Below the pieces are notes generated by a model. It searched no databases. It was not told the origin of the DNA and saw only the letters and a list, made by a program, of their open reading frames with translations. A stretch of 64,000 bases of DNA, taken from Saussurea involucrata (taxonomy: Eukaryota > Streptophyta > Magnoliopsida > Asterales > Asteraceae). Positions 12,559 through 25,419 of the stretch are shown in pieces. The position numbers and the translations under genes were made by a program. Positions within the stretch are counted from its first letter, which is position 1; each line of letters begins with the position of its first letter. The stretch spans positions 247,306,422-247,370,421 of the forward strand of contig CM066321.1 in assembly GCA_033807775.1 (NCBI GenBank), read 5' to 3'.

Positions 12559-12884
12559 TATGACTCAATAGTATAGAAGTGAGGAGGTGTCTCACTTAAA
12601 TTGTCTTTTCTTATCAAAAAAATCGGTGGTGATGACACCTATGCCATCACAAAATCAAACCACCCCTTATACTTTCTTTAAATGACAACTTTCACCCTTA
12701 TACTTATAAATTAAAATTAAGGTTTACCCCTTAACTTATAATTCCACATAACAAATTACGTAACTTAATCGGGGATAATCTCTAAAATTAATTTATCAAA
12801 TATAAATTATAACTTATCAAATATTTATACTCAAATTATTTAATAAACTCAAACATCATCCTTTATAAAAATTGAGATGTTACA
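10333..12884 (-). repeat. LTR of element C (3' LTR in element sense)
   Basis: On the + strand it begins TGTAACACCC and ends GATGTTACA. It holds the six-hairpin array at 11946-12124, a (CTT)n run near 12446-12479 and an (AC)n run near 12523-12552. Its first ~900 bases are shared with the fragment at 39921. Confidence 0.9.
11946..12124. repeat. array of six inverted-repeat hairpins (first LTR of C)
   Basis: Six consecutive units pair TATCGCAAC or TGTCGCAAC with a downstream GTTGCGATA or GTTGCGACA across loops of 3-6 bases. In units 1, 4 and 5 the second stem pair is A-T; in units 3 and 6 it is G-C, so both arms changed together. Unit 2 is mixed. A half unit (CTATCGCAAC) follows. Confidence 0.85.
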
Positions 12885-15800
12885 ATACTCCCCAACTTGA
12901 AAAAGATTTAGTCCCCGAAATCAAAGCTAGGTAAACAAATGAGGATATCTAACCTTCATATTCTCCTCCGACTCTAAAGTCACATTAGCACCTCGATGAT
13001 GCTTCCATTAAACCTGTAGTATGACTACATTCTTATGTCCGATTTCCTAACTTCTTTCTCCACGTTAACATGGAGCACCACCCTCCAAACATCACTAGCC
13101 TCTTTCTCCCAACCTTTCCACATGCTGTTAACATTTTCTCATTACTATACATAACCAAACAGTTCATAGGTTTTTGCTACTCATAGTATTAAACATATCT
13201 GCATGTTTACGTACCAAATTCTAACTTAAGGTATTCAACCAAGTCATCTTGAAACGACACCACCGTTCGAAGTTACTATATATTCTTTGATTTTTCTTTC
13301 ACACGTAAGAAGTAACTCACATTCCTTAAGGATTTTGCATCTACTACACCACATTTTGACTAACACACCCATCATTTTCTTTAAACTTCCAATGATTCCA
13401 AAAACCTACTTACTTAGCGACTCACACAACCAAAAACACTTTGGATAAACACCCACTATCGCTCCGACATTTTATTCTGATATTAGCCATATCACCATGC
13501 CATCTTACGATCCACATGTTCCAACAACTTTATTGACCAATAATACACTTCATCCGAAATCCTCGAAAAGAAAAAAAAACTTCCATCTGATGCTTCCTCT
13601 TTCTAACATCACATTACATACTGCTTGACACATTTATCTTGGCAATTGATGCCACTACTCGTCCGTACATTCTCCACCCATAACATCTCACAGCAGACCA
13701 GGTCTCTCATGGTCATTCGTACATACTTCAAATTTACCTTCATGTTCCCTCGCATAATTAACCGAGTCTATTTCGCTACTTTATCCCTCCCCAACTTTAG
13801 TTGAACCACAACTCACGAGTTTCTAATTAACTTTAACTTACTCGTTTCTTGCTAGCTCTTTGTGATTCCAAACTATTACATAGACAGGGCACATTCCCTC
13901 ACAGATCGACATAGTCTATACACTCACCTCGTTCGTGCCTAATACATTCATCCCTTACAAACCATCCACCTCGTAAGTAAAACGCTTATTTAAAACAACA
14001 GTCTTTCACTATCCTAATACCCCTACAAGGTGGTCCTTCAACTTTCAACCTTCTGATTCAAGACTTCGACCTCATACACCTTATACAGCTGCCGACTTCA
14101 ACGTCGATAGTCGACCTGTCAACACTCTTTAACCTATTCTTCAACAAGAGTCCCTAACTGAACCTAATCCTTCCAACATATCATAACCCAATTCACATCT
14201 CATCGTCTTCTTCTCAAACTTACTCATGCAACGTTAATATCACAAGATTATCTTAAAACTCTTATTTGACGTCGAGGATATTTCATTCCTACTTCACCAC
14301 ACTACTCATAACGAGTTGCCAATACCAACTCATTGATAACTTCTAGTCTTTCCTACGAATACAACCATGCTTTGACATCCATATTTCCATCATCGAACAA
14401 AGGTACCGACCCTCGTACAACCGGCACTAAAGTCCACTTCTGATTCTTCAATTACTCACCTCTCTTAGTTAGCACGAATACCCAAAATTACTTTTTGTAA
14501 TCAATCCATAAACTAGTATTGAAATTTGGAAATTACCTGATAGATTTAATGTAGAATCAGATTATAATCCCACTTCCCTTTCCAAATAATGATCAATGGT
14601 GATTTTCCTTCTTCAATTGCTATAGAACTCAATCTTCCCTATGTGAGCTTTCTCGGCTTTATCTTTAGCATAAACTTCTTCTGCAACCTTTTGCTTCCTC
14701 AATTCTTTAACCATGACATACACAACAATCCCCCTTTTTTGCCTTACAATCAACCTTAATTATAGTCCACCTTTCCAGTGTCTCTTGACACCTTCTCATC
14801 GCAAGCCTGTCTATACTTAATCTACCATACCGTCATCATTTTCTCTCATGCCTACACGGAACGCCCATCACACAACACTACAGTCTAAAAGAACGGTTTC
14901 TCCAAGATCATCAGCCAAGACCTTTAGCTAGGTCCTCGTAAAGTCCTTAGCACCAAGAACTACCACGAGCTCCTAACTTTCCAACACAATCGACCCATTC
15001 ATAGCATTTCTTTACATCCATGGAATACTCTAACACTCTCGACTAAAATTCATAACGAAGCACCACAGCTTAACGGTTACAGTATCCTCTTCGACAATCA
15101 AGTGAAGTATGAAAACTCTCCTAAAAATCCAATGGGATCGAGAAGAACAAGGGTTCTCCTTTCATCCCCTCACCAACCGCAACTCAACCTCCAGATTTCA
15201 AAATAGCATTAACGTATATTGCCTGAAAAACCCACACACTTCAATCAAACATACTCACCACTTTTGAATACTTCAATATTACGGCAAACCATCATTACAT
15301 CTTTGACTTACACGTTCCTTCGGTACAAAGTGCTACTACTTTCTCACACCACGATCACACCAAGCGACTACATTGCAAACAAACTTTCATGATGCCTTTA
15401 TACACACAAAAATACTACTTCCTTCATGCTACCCATAACACCATTCATTGGAAGTAAAATCGTTTCCGAACTTTGTCTTTCCTGGGCCTAAATGTACCAT
15501 ATGTCAAGGTCAACTATTCAAAGCGCACCCGCTTCGATTACCCTAACATTTTGTTCTTATATGGATCATCAAACTCCATAAGAAATCACTTATGCAACTA
15601 CGATCTTTCACTTTTATAACACTCACACAAGGTGGTCCAGTGTTATGCCGGATACACATCTTTCTCCGAACAACTTCTTACATCTTTGCAAGAGAGAGAC
15701 AACAAGATAATGTAACATTCCCAGCCCACCGTACACGCTTTGCGCATACCTTCTGCATAACAACATACCGGTACCGCTCACGGTTTTGTTCCTGCCCGCA

Positions 15801-16225
15801 CAGGCATACGCGGGACGCACCCAGACCGCACAGGTCTCCATTCACTATTATAAGGAGGACTTCGTTCCCCTTCCTAGCCGATGTGAGGTCTCACCGATAA
15901 CCATAAGAAATGGTTACACATATCTAAACATACGAAACATACATTACCAATCTATAGTCACTGTAACAATTTATAAACAAGTACACTCGTGTAGTAATAT
16001 ATTCATAATAACAGTAGCTAATTGAGATTGTGAACATACTATACATGCGTATCCTCATTACTATTGTTATAGTACTAATTTCACGTATTTCCGTCGACTC
16101 CAAGACTATCCCGTCTTAGTACTTCTACCCAATCTCACGAATCAGAACTTAGTTCATCACAGCTTAAGTCTAGGTATCTAACCTAGCATACCTAGTTCAC
16201 TTAAACTAATGCTCTAATACCATAT
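12885..16225 (-). other. decayed interior of element C
   Basis: There is no ORF worth calling. On the reverse strand, 12885-12898 is the purine tract (AAGTTGGGGAGTAT) and 16222-16211 is the primer site (TGGTATTAGAGC, one mismatch from the usual initiator-tRNA-Met site). A short stretch at about 13050-12935 still reads like the end of a chromovirus pol: KHHRGANVTLES then YPHLF before a stop, with one stop just upstream. The rest, about 3 kb, shows only scattered, stop-ridden reading. Confidence 0.65.
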
Positions 16226-18750
16226 TGTAACACCCTAAAATCAGGGCTAATTTAAACCTCAAATTATAACAAAATTTAAACATAAACTTTCTAAACTTTT
16301 ATAGATAAGTGTAGAATTAACCATGAGGGTCATATTTACAAATATAGAATTCTTCAAATAACCTATTAATCTAATCATGTCACTATAATCAGATTAACTA
16401 GGTTATCTTAAGCAATCCATCAAAACCTCAGTAATCATTAACTTCTCCGCTAATCCAAAAGCTCTCGTCCCACATCCCTTTATTTTCCCGAGCTAATACC
16501 TGGTAAGAAAACATCATTTGAAACGATTAGGATAACGCCTAGTGAGAACATTTGGTTTCAAAATAATATTTGTACAATTCAATGTAAACAAGGCATAACA
16601 AACCTGGTTTACTCTTTTTCTTACCACACGCGTAACCATTCTTTGATAACAGGTTAAACCCGGTTCCATGACTACGACCTGACGCTAAGTCAGTCATTTC
16701 TCATGTTCCAGAGCCCACACTACGAATCTTCACGGATTCTAGATTAATGCTCTTATCCAATAAATCGCAATAACACATGCCCATTTATTGGAAAGGAAGT
16801 AGAGATTACAATCACTCATGTCAATCCCTTTTTCTTCCTTAGAAATCGGGAATTCCAAATAAATCTACGTCTATTCCACGATTTCCCACACACACTGGAA
16901 TAACGATTAGTACCATACGCCTATTCCATGTGATCATAAAACACTAGTGCCTATGGATCCATTACACTTAACAGTATCGGGAATTCCGAATAAATCTACG
17001 TCTATTCCACGGTCTCAAGGGCACACGGGAATAACATTTGTCTATTCCTCCTTTTTCAAAATACACGGGAATAACATTTGTCTATTCCTCCTTTTTCAAG
17101 GATACACGGAATAACATTTGTCTATTCCTTACGTTTTCCTATAAACAGTAATAGCAATGATACATTACCTACCCTACACTTTCCAATAAATCTAGTGTAT
17201 ATGAATTCATTACCTTTAACCGTATTCGTGCAGGTTATTATTTATTATAGATTCCTCATAACATTCAGTATGAGCAAATCATCTTTATATCACATTGATT
17301 CCTCATATTATTTAGTCTGAGCAAATCTCTTTTATAATCTCTCATAGCATTCAGTATAAGCAAATCACACTTAATATGTCAATTTCTTACAACATAAGTC
17401 TAACCATCAATATTATCACTCACGGTCCTTGATATAAATATTATTGTAACCCACTTGCCTATTAAATCCAATAGTTACAATTCATACATGTTATTGCTAT
17501 AATTCATTTTCCAATACCATTAATGAATTTAAGCACAACCATCAATTTAAGATACTAGATTTTACTTAATAAAATCATTCTTTCAAAATCCATCAAAAAC
17601 AGTTCATTTATAAAATACACCTTACCTTAATTTAAAACATTATAAAAAGGTAAGGTAAGAATGAACTCACCTGATAGCATTACTATCTCTTTTATTTTTC
17701 TTTCTAAAAAACGTATGAACTTTCGTCACCAACTCCACAGAGATCTGAAATGCTCAAATACACAATGTACTAGTATTAATCTACTGTACAGGATCCTTAA
17801 AAACTAAAAATCCTAAAATAAACAAATTTCCAACCACTTATCGCAACCCACTAGCTGCGATAACTCTTATCGCAACCCATTACTTGCGACACATTACTTG
17901 TCGCAACTCACTGTTGCGACATCCTCAACCTATCGCAACCAACAGTTGCGATATGACCACTTATCGCAACCAACTGTTGCGATACTATCATCTTGTCGCT
18001 ACCCAAAGCTTGCGACATTCATAACTATCGCAACTAACTGATGTTCATAACTATATCAATCAACTGATGTTCATAACTATCTCAATCAACTGAAAAACGT
18101 TATTAACCCAGAAATTGATGTTTTAAGCCAAGATAAATTCTACAAACTAGCAGATATGCTTAAGGTTATCAGTAGAACATAACCATATACTCAGATTTCT
18201 CATATCCTTCCAAATCATCAAGACCCATTTCTAAACAATTTAGAAAACTAAATAAACATAAGGAGAGCAATTTTATATAGAATCATACCTTTGATTCTCA
18301 CAAGTTTGCATCTAGAATTTCCAGCTGAATACTTCAACTTTCTTCTTCTTCTTCTTCTTTGTTTTGCTTTCTCGGTCCTCTCTCTCTTGCCGTACGAAAA
18401 ACACACACACACACACACACACACTATGACTCAATAGTATAGAAGTGAGGAGGTGTCTCACTTAAATTGTCTTTTCTTATCAAAAAAATCGGTGGTGATG
18501 ACACCTATGCCATCACAAAATCAAACCACCCCTTATACTTTCTTTAAATGACAACTTTCACCCTTATACTTATAAATTAAAATTAAGGTTTACCCCTTAA
18601 CTTATAATTCCACATAACAAATTATGTAACTTAATCGGGGATAAACTCTAAAATTAATTTATCAAATATAAATTATAACTTATCAAATAATTATACTCAA
18701 ATTATTTAATAAACTCAAACATCATCCTTTATAAAAATCGAGATGTTACA
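16226..18750 (-). repeat. LTR of element C (5' LTR in element sense)
   Basis: Near-identical to 10333-12884. The CTT and AC microsatellites are shorter here. The hairpin array is at 17839-18017. Confidence 0.9.
17839..18017. repeat. array of six inverted-repeat hairpins (second LTR of C)
   Basis: Same array as 11946-12124, with a few single changes (unit 2 has CAACC instead of CGACC; unit 6 has GCTACC). Confidence 0.85.
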
Positions 18751-18755
18751 GCCGA
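18751..18755. repeat. TSD GCCGA, right copy
   Basis: GCCGA immediately after the LTR end, matching 10328-10332. LINE ORF1 resumes here. Confidence 0.9.
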
Positions 18756-19990
18756 CCTCCCTGCCTCGTAGACCCCCTTGTCATCATTTGACTTGGGGGG
18801 CAAAACATCATTATCCTCCATGCCCGCCTTTTCAACTTCCTTCGTAATTTTTCCACCCAAATTTGACGATACCTCCGGCAAGATGTTCTCCCCGGCGATC
18901 TTACTGGATCCTACCTTCCGATCAGTTGACCTTCCTTCACCGAGTGCTTCTTCCCCGCCTTCATCAAACCAAGTTTCTTCAACCCCCCCAATCACTTTCG
19001 GATCTATTCCATCTTTTGACCAAACCGAAGGTCTCGAGGCCCCTTCTTCTTCTTCTCCCGTCCGAAGAGGTCTCACTTTCCTCACCCCTACCACTATCAA
19101 TGACCTCCAACAAACTGCTCTCCTCCTCTTCTATTTTTATTTTATAAAAAAATTTCCAACCTTAACACTCTTGATAAGATTTATCGAGGATTTGATAGAC
19201 TTGCTAATCAAAACCTTTCCCCTAGCCAAGTTTTCACTATCCTCCAGATCACAGTTCAAAGTTTTCACTTCCCTCAGTTGATGGCGATCGACATGAAAAT
19301 TTCACTTTTCCATCCGTGAAGCGGTATGCCGGCAATCTTCAGCCAAACCAGCCTTTCTTACTGCCTGTATCCTTCCGACCACTTGCGTACGTCCCTAATC
19401 CAGAAATGAATCCTTTGCACTCTATTTTGCAGGATATTCCTCATCGATTCTTCCTCGGCAAATTTTAGTAACACTTGCCTACCACCCAAGTATTTTATTT
19501 CCTTCACGCCTACAGAGTCTCCTTTACATAACAAGTTAATGCCCCCCAAGTTGTCCATAGATTTCATGTCTCCTACAAGACAGAAACGTAGACAATCCCT
19601 CGCCCCTGCATCGACTTCCCATTCCCCGATCACTTCCTCATCACATTTCCAACCACTAGACCGCCTCCCGTTTTGCCACCATTTCCAGATTTCAGTGCCT
19701 CCACATAAGTTCTTCTATCTTTCGCAACATTGCTATTATTTTATTCCTTACGACTTAATCCACTTCCGAAGCGAACCCTATCCACCGCCTTTTTTTAGCC
19801 TTTTGTGCCATCGTTCCAAACCGCACCTCTTTCCTCCACCGCTGAAAAATCCTAAGTTTGTAAGAGCCTATCCAAATGTTGTTTAAAATTTTCTCCAAAC
19901 CTTCTGTCCCCCTGTTCTTTCTAAATCGAACGAAATCGAGCCTCTTTCCATTCCTTAGTCTTTTTCTCACCATAAAGACATCGATAAATC
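18756..19990 (-). pseudogene. LINE ORF1, N-terminal part with RRM
   Basis: The reverse strand from about 19990 encodes an RNA-recognition motif: an RNP1-like KRLDFVRF and an RNP2-like IWIGSYKL. It is followed by a segment (19633-19358) with GGRQVLLKF and WIRDVRKWS, typical of the DUF4283-like region of plant L1 ORF1. A linker rich in charged residues (19100-18756) then reaches the insertion of element C. Three frames are used, so at least two frameshifts have accumulated. The role would be binding LINE RNA in the ribonucleoprotein particle. Confidence 0.7.
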
Positions 19991-21229
19991 ACCGTATCTT
20001 CTGAAGATTTTCCACAGGGGTCCCAACTCCACATTCTCTGGGAAGTTAAAAAACAAGAAAGAAACCTCGTTTGGTTTCTGTTGCCTTTGTCGTCTGGCTT
20101 CAAATTGTATGCTTTATTTCAAATAATTAAAATTTAGAATTGTTGATATTTGTTACTTTATTGTCCTTCACTTCTGTATTAATGTATCTGATGAGTTAAT
20201 AACTATATTAAGTTACTCATCCTCAGGTTTACTTGTTGGGTACCCATAGGTGCATGGGTATATACGATGGGTAAGCTATACAATGTACGCAGAAGATGCA
20301 ATTATAACTTTTTTGGAAACGGGATAATATTTAAGGTTTATGACTTTATACTAAAAACTAATATGATTTCTCTCGATACAAACTAAACATTCAAAAAGCT
20401 CAGAGATATGTTTTCTTTCAATACAATCAACCATCAAGAAAGCAACCTAACGAAAACTACACCTAGAAATCCAATTTATCGATATGGTGGTCGTGTGCGA
20501 CTTTAGTGGTCACCTGCAAATCTCCTATGATCTTGCTCGATTCCACCTTTCCTACAAGCAACTTCAAGCATGACTTAGTGCAAGTTGTCTAACAATATCC
20601 TAAGAGTTGTCCCAACATCCACACGACTTCGGATGCGACTAGATGAAAGTTGTTTAGCAAGTTCCATAGGATGCATGACTTGAAACACAAGCAAGACCTC
20701 ACCTAATAGGTCGTGAATAATAGCAACAAATATGACTTGCTAGTGTTAAAAATAGAAAATGTAGAAACTCATATGATTGTGGCTAAGTTGTACACTTTGA
20801 TGTTAGATCAAATCATATCATAATTGAATGAAAAAAATAATTGTTGGGTGTTTGAGTATACCATGTGGTGAGACTTGTATCAAATGCATGATTTGTCTCT
20901 CATGTATGACAAAAGTGATGTCTATAGGCTTTGACGAGGATGACAAAAACCATGCCATGTGTTCAATTTGGGCAGCTAAGATGAAGGAAATTATAGTTAT
21001 GTCAGATACAAACAACATTGGCATGTGCTTAACTGATTGCGTATATAGTTTAGCACGAAAAATTATGGGAATACTTGAATAGGAGTAAAATGTTTTACAT
21101 TTGGCCATCTCGACGTATTGCAACCTGTAAAAATCCTAATGGTTTTACCATATATTTTTGGAAGGGTGTCCTAGGCTATGCCTGCACTATTCCCTTGATA
21201 AATTATGACTACAAGACATCAGCAAACTC

Positions 21230-21340
21230 AGTGGCCACAATTGTTGTGTACGCCTGGATTCGAACCCTGGACAGATACAATATTCCACCACATCCCCCAG
21301 CTCCTTAACCACTATGCCACAACTCTTGTGGTTTGTTGTA
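21230..21340 (-). mobile_element. tRNA-derived SINE head
   Basis: The reverse strand shows a pol III A box (TGGCATAGTGG, near 21319) and about 40 bases further a B box (GGTTCGAATCC, 21266-21256). The arms do not form a proper tRNA cloverleaf, so a SINE is likelier than a tRNA gene. The body probably extends to lower coordinates, perhaps to about 21100; its end was not determined. Confidence 0.6.
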
Positions 21341-21559
21341 CCATGTTATCGTCTTAAGACGATACTACAAAGCAATCCGATTGCTCAAAAATGTCACATG
21401 ATTTTCAGACCAGGATAAATGTTAATTAGAGAAAAACAACTGTTATTTTCAATAAATGATTTTTGTAACACACTAGTAGAATAAAATGATGATTACATTT
21501 ATCATGTTTTCAACTTTTAGATTTTTAAACGTATTTAGTAAAACTCTTATAATATTTAA

Positions 21560-21955
21560 ATAAATAAACACCTAATTACCGTTTACCTAATCACTTACCC
21601 GGATAAGTGCTTACCGGTAAAATTCAACACTATCACTTACTTCTCGGGTAAGATTTTTGTCCACCAAAATGACATCGTATGCAACAATTTAGCCGGTAAA
21701 CGCTAACCGTGGTAAGAGCCGTCGCACTCACTTACCGGGTAAGACTCTATGCAACAATTTAGCCGGTAAGCGCTAACCGTGGTAAAAGCCGTCGCACTCA
21801 CTTACCGGGTAAGACTCTCGGTCCTTGCTTTCGACTCTCGATCCTTGCTTCCGCTCTTACCGGGTAAGATTCTTAGTCCTTGCCATATTCATTCGGTAAG
21901 CTAATGTGACTTGGTAAGCACTTACCCAGGTAAGCGTTTTGTAAATGGCCCCTTA
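21560..21955. repeat. cluster of CTTACC/GGTAAG palindromes with a 70-bp tandem duplication
   Basis: Words such as CTTACCGGGTAAG and CTTACCCAGGTAAG recur on both strands. A 70-base unit starting ATGCAACAATTTAGCCGG is duplicated head to tail (21679-21748 and 21749-21818) with two or three changes. It could be a small non-autonomous DNA transposon, but I could not identify clear terminal repeats. Confidence 0.6.
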
Positions 21956-22337
21956 AAGTCAAATTTGCATCTTAGAAAATCCAATGGAGACTGGAGAGTT
22001 AAAACCCTCGAGACAAACTCGGTAACTTTTTGATACATTAAGACGTCAATAAGTATGAGGTTCCATCTCCAATCCTTATTCATGTTATCACAATGTTCTT
22101 GAAGGGGATGCTTTGCTCCTTTTAAGCGTATATAATAATGGATTTATAACTAAATGCTAAACATCACAGTTTGCCAAAAAAAAGAATATCATTTTCCTAA
22201 ACTAATAACAAAGAAAATGAAATCATACATCTTAATGATCATATCATATGACTTCGTCTCATATACATTTACTCCGAAAAGTGTGAAAGATTATCATATG
22301 ATTCACTATTTAACATATTTGAATGATCTGTTACATG

Positions 22338-24528
22338 TGTAACACCCTCAGATTTAGAATAAAATTTCCGCTTAATAACCAAATAAATGATAAAATGCTT
22401 TGTACAAAACCATCATTGGAAATACGTTAATTTTAAAAAATATAAAAACTCCAACATTTAATCACTTAAGTCATATACCCAGACTAGAATATGGTCGGGT
22501 GTTACTTAACCGAAATACAAATTGCTATTTCCAAAATAAATGCGGAAGACTTCATCAGGTTAATCCTTTCTCGTGCATACAACTAGCTCTGAAGTCTTCA
22601 CAGGGTCACTAGTATTATTCCTTAACTGGAATCAGTTGCACATGCCGACAAATAAAAATGTTAGACTAATGACTAGTGAGTTCAAGAGTTTTTATCATGA
22701 TTAAATAATCTGTTAAATCGTGATTTCTAAAAAGCGGTTTATATTAAATATGCAAACAACTCATTTTCCCAACGCACACAAATTCCGTGACAAAAACTCC
22801 AATATGTAGCATTTCCCAAAATAAACTCCGAACCAAAAGTCATTCAAACACGAATATATATTAAATTACCAAATAAAGTAAACATAAATAAAACTCTATT
22901 ATTCGAAACATCCAAACACGGAGTAGACATCATACTCAACTCATAAATCATGGAAACAATCCATTTATGTAAATCGTCACCGAAAACATGGATAAAATAA
23001 ATACCCAAAACAACACCATTCGGTGACGGGGGAGATCCGATTCCATTGAATGTGACGGAACACAAAACTAAAAAGGCTCTCCAAGCCTCCCTTTTCACCG
23101 GGGTTTCTTAGTATTCAAGGTTCTAACGAGTTCAAGGTTTTCAAGTGTAAGACTCAACAGATATGCCAATCTGAAATTTTGTAAGGCTTTTTAAACACAA
23201 AATCTTTATAACAATTTATTGTACGTGTAAAAATCTACTACCGCTTACTCGGTAGTTGTGCAAAGTGGACATACTCGCCACGCAGATGAAAATCATTTTG
23301 AATACTTCTTGATCACGATTCAAGTTACTAATGAAGCACAAAAGTATGCTCAACAAACCTTTAAAATGAACTACTATGGTCCTAGCATGTATATGTTTAT
23401 GTCATGCACACATAATAGTTTTCATGAAGCAAAATAGTATGCAACATATGGTTTATACGAAATTTCAAAAGAAGGCATGCATTAAATCAAATTCCAAAAT
23501 CTTCTCTTTTAGTCATGTAATGACATGGGATAAAAGTTTCTAAAAATACTCGCATACATTAATGCATCTTCTCAGAACTTAGGAAAAACGGTAAGTGCAT
23601 GTGACTTGATTGATATGTGAAATACTTTTAATCGACTTCAAATTTCAAGTCGTACAAACGATACACATATTTGCTCCCAAAATAGTGCTATAATGCCAAG
23701 CATACCAATAACTCAATATAATGCATTCGTAGGAAACGATAATAAAAGTACCAACAACCGAAAGTGCATAAAACTAAGCATTGGAATAAACTTTCATGAT
23801 ACTCTTATACGTTTACTCACGCCATGGATATAAATCAACTCGTGTTCCAAATAGTATGCAATGAAACATACTAGCACACAACTCAAAGGAGAAAACCATA
23901 CGGTATCTCCAAAAACTACCCTTTTTGGTTGCAATACGACATAGAGTAACATTTCTCAACAAAACTCGCATGAGACAAAATGCTCAATAAAACTCATAAA
24001 TTAACACGCATCACAATTCACGCCTACGCATTTCAAAGTTCATCCACGCATCTCAAAACGTCGTAAAAGAAAACTCCATAAGACTCAACAAAACTTCCAT
24101 ACAACTCAATGACATCCAAACAATCAAAGGGTGCCAAAATTTTCGTTTCCTATAAACAAATCGCATAAGACAAAGTTAGGACTAAAATGTCATAATTCCA
24201 AAAAAATTCCTTTTGTTGCAATACGATATAAAGTAACACTTTTCAACAAACCCCATTTGGAATAAAATTCCCAGTAAAACTCAAACACCAAAATAATGGA
24301 AGGTAACTCTTCGTCCAAAACCTTAACATAATTGGAGGAGATCCAATGTTAAAGTCATAAATCGCAGTTACTTGTCCAAGACTCTAAACAATATTAAAAT
24401 ATGGATATCATAGTATCCGAAAATAGCGTCGGACAACAATGAAAATAAAGAAAGTCTCAACGAAGTTTGCAACTATATGCAATAAAAATATTTTATGCAT
24501 GTTTAAATTCATGGTTTAGAATCTTGTG
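22338..24528 (-). mobile_element. truncated long-LTR sequence G
   Basis: It starts TGTAACACCCTC like the other reverse-oriented chromovirus LTRs and is clearly homologous, with many differences, to 61395 onward (for example the shared GGTCGGGTGTTACT, GCGGAAGACTTCAT and CACCGAAAACATGGAT). It is cut at 24529 by the Tat element A. No ORF. Terminal calls are by similarity only. Confidence 0.6.
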
Positions 24529-25318
24529 TGTTTGGGTAAAATTTCAGTAGTCTCGACCACGACCAAAAAGAGGGAAAACATTTATTACACTTTTTTATGA
24601 TAAGATAAAATCATGAACACTTGATCGTCTGATCAAAGTTTAAATCGAAAAATGTACTCACGACACTCGACCGTCGTAAGACACCTTAAGACCTCGACCG
24701 ACTAACGTAAGATAACTGTTACGATTTCTTTGTTCAATGTAGGATCAACACCATTAATTGCCAACGGACATAACCGACAAGGGTAATTACGAGCATTTAC
24801 CTCAGCAACCGTTACAACCGTTACTCAATGATTTATGGAGCCATTTAAAGCCACGAAAGCAATATAAAAAAGGGTTCCATCACCATTTACGGACAATCGA
24901 ATTTCAAGAACAATAACCACACACAACGAAAACACTTGAAGCAAAAAACTCTCTCTTTCGAGCAGACGACGCACGACACATAGTCTCTACGCACGACACA
25001 CTCATTTTTTACATTCGATATACTTGTTTACTTCACAAATTAGTTCATTTCTATCATTTGTATTGTAACCATTGTACTCTAGACATCTGAAACATAAGGA
25101 CATCGCCCCTGTTTGGCGATCATAGTGCAACGACGACACCCATAGTCGTCCGCGGGTTTTTTCCTCGTTGAGGTTTTTCCCGCGTCACCAAAATTCCTCG
25201 CGTCTCATTTATATTTTTTGCCTTTGTCGCATTGCTTTGTTGAACGATTTCTATCTTTAGTTGTTAAGCTCCACAATGAACCTTAAGTTATCCTTCTGGA
25301 CGATTTTTGGCATTAACA
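24529..25318 (+). repeat. 5' LTR of Tat element A
   Basis: It runs from TGTTTGGGTAAAATTTC to TTTTTGGCATTAACA, 790 bases, shorter and clearly diverged from the 882-base LTRs of B. TATAAAAAAG near 24861 is a plausible TATA box. The primer-binding site starts right after (GTTTGGCGCCCACCGTG). Confidence 0.85.
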
Positions 25319-25419
25319 GTTTGGCGCCCACCGTGTGGCCCCATCTAGAGAAAGTCTTCGACAAACGTGCGTCTTACTAACGATTTCTTGGAGTTTCCTC
25401 TTTTTTCTATTGCATAAAA

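Larger units (their letters stand above)
10333..18750 (-). mobile_element. element C: long-LTR chromovirus derivative, probably non-autonomous
   Basis: Two LTRs of about 2.5 kb (10333-12884 and 16226-18750) flank a 3.3 kb interior with no long ORF. Orientation is minus: reading the reverse strand, a primer site TGGTATTAGAGC follows the LTR at 16226 and a purine tract precedes the LTR at 12884. The 5-bp target duplication GCCGA is perfect (10328-10332 and 18751-18755). By eye the LTRs differ at roughly 40-45 of 2,500 positions (about 1.7%) plus microsatellite length. The interior is far more decayed than the LTRs. Confidence 0.9.
5727..20105 (-). mobile_element. L1-type LINE, interrupted by element C
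   Basis: A plant L1 LINE on the reverse strand: ORF1 (RNA-binding) from about 19990 down to 9700, then ORF2 (endonuclease, reverse transcriptase, C-terminal zinc-binding region) from 9626 to 5727. A long-LTR element (10333-18750) sits inside ORF1. Without it the LINE is about 5.9 kb, a normal full length. The 5' edge near 20105 is approximate; I did not find the target duplication. Both ORFs carry frameshifts and stops. Confidence 0.85.
20106..22337. other. spacer without a recognised gene
   Basis: AT-rich sequence between the LINE and the next long-LTR sequence. It holds a SINE-like unit (21230-21340) and the TTACC/GGTAA palindrome cluster. Short ORFs (e.g. 20828-21082) resemble nothing I know. 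Confidence 0.5.

Noticed and set aside
15592..16025. Short + strand ORFs in the interior of element C
   Set aside because: No recognisable domain, opposite to the element's sense, and compatible with chance in decayed sequence.
18778..19281. 167-codon + strand ORF
   Set aside because: It overlaps LINE ORF1 in antisense and is Ser/Pro-rich only because the sense strand codes acidic and Gly-rich residues.
20828..21123. Possible small gene in the spacer
   Set aside because: 84-101 codon frames on both strands, no start context, no family resemblance; expected by chance.
21230..21340. Functional tRNA gene
   Set aside because: A and B boxes are present but the stems do not form a cloverleaf, so a SINE head is more likely.
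22844..23098. Conserved small ORF shared with 61931-62146
   Set aside because: The shared peptide (GSPPSPxGVV) reflects DNA homology of the two LTR sequences; frames break differently in each.
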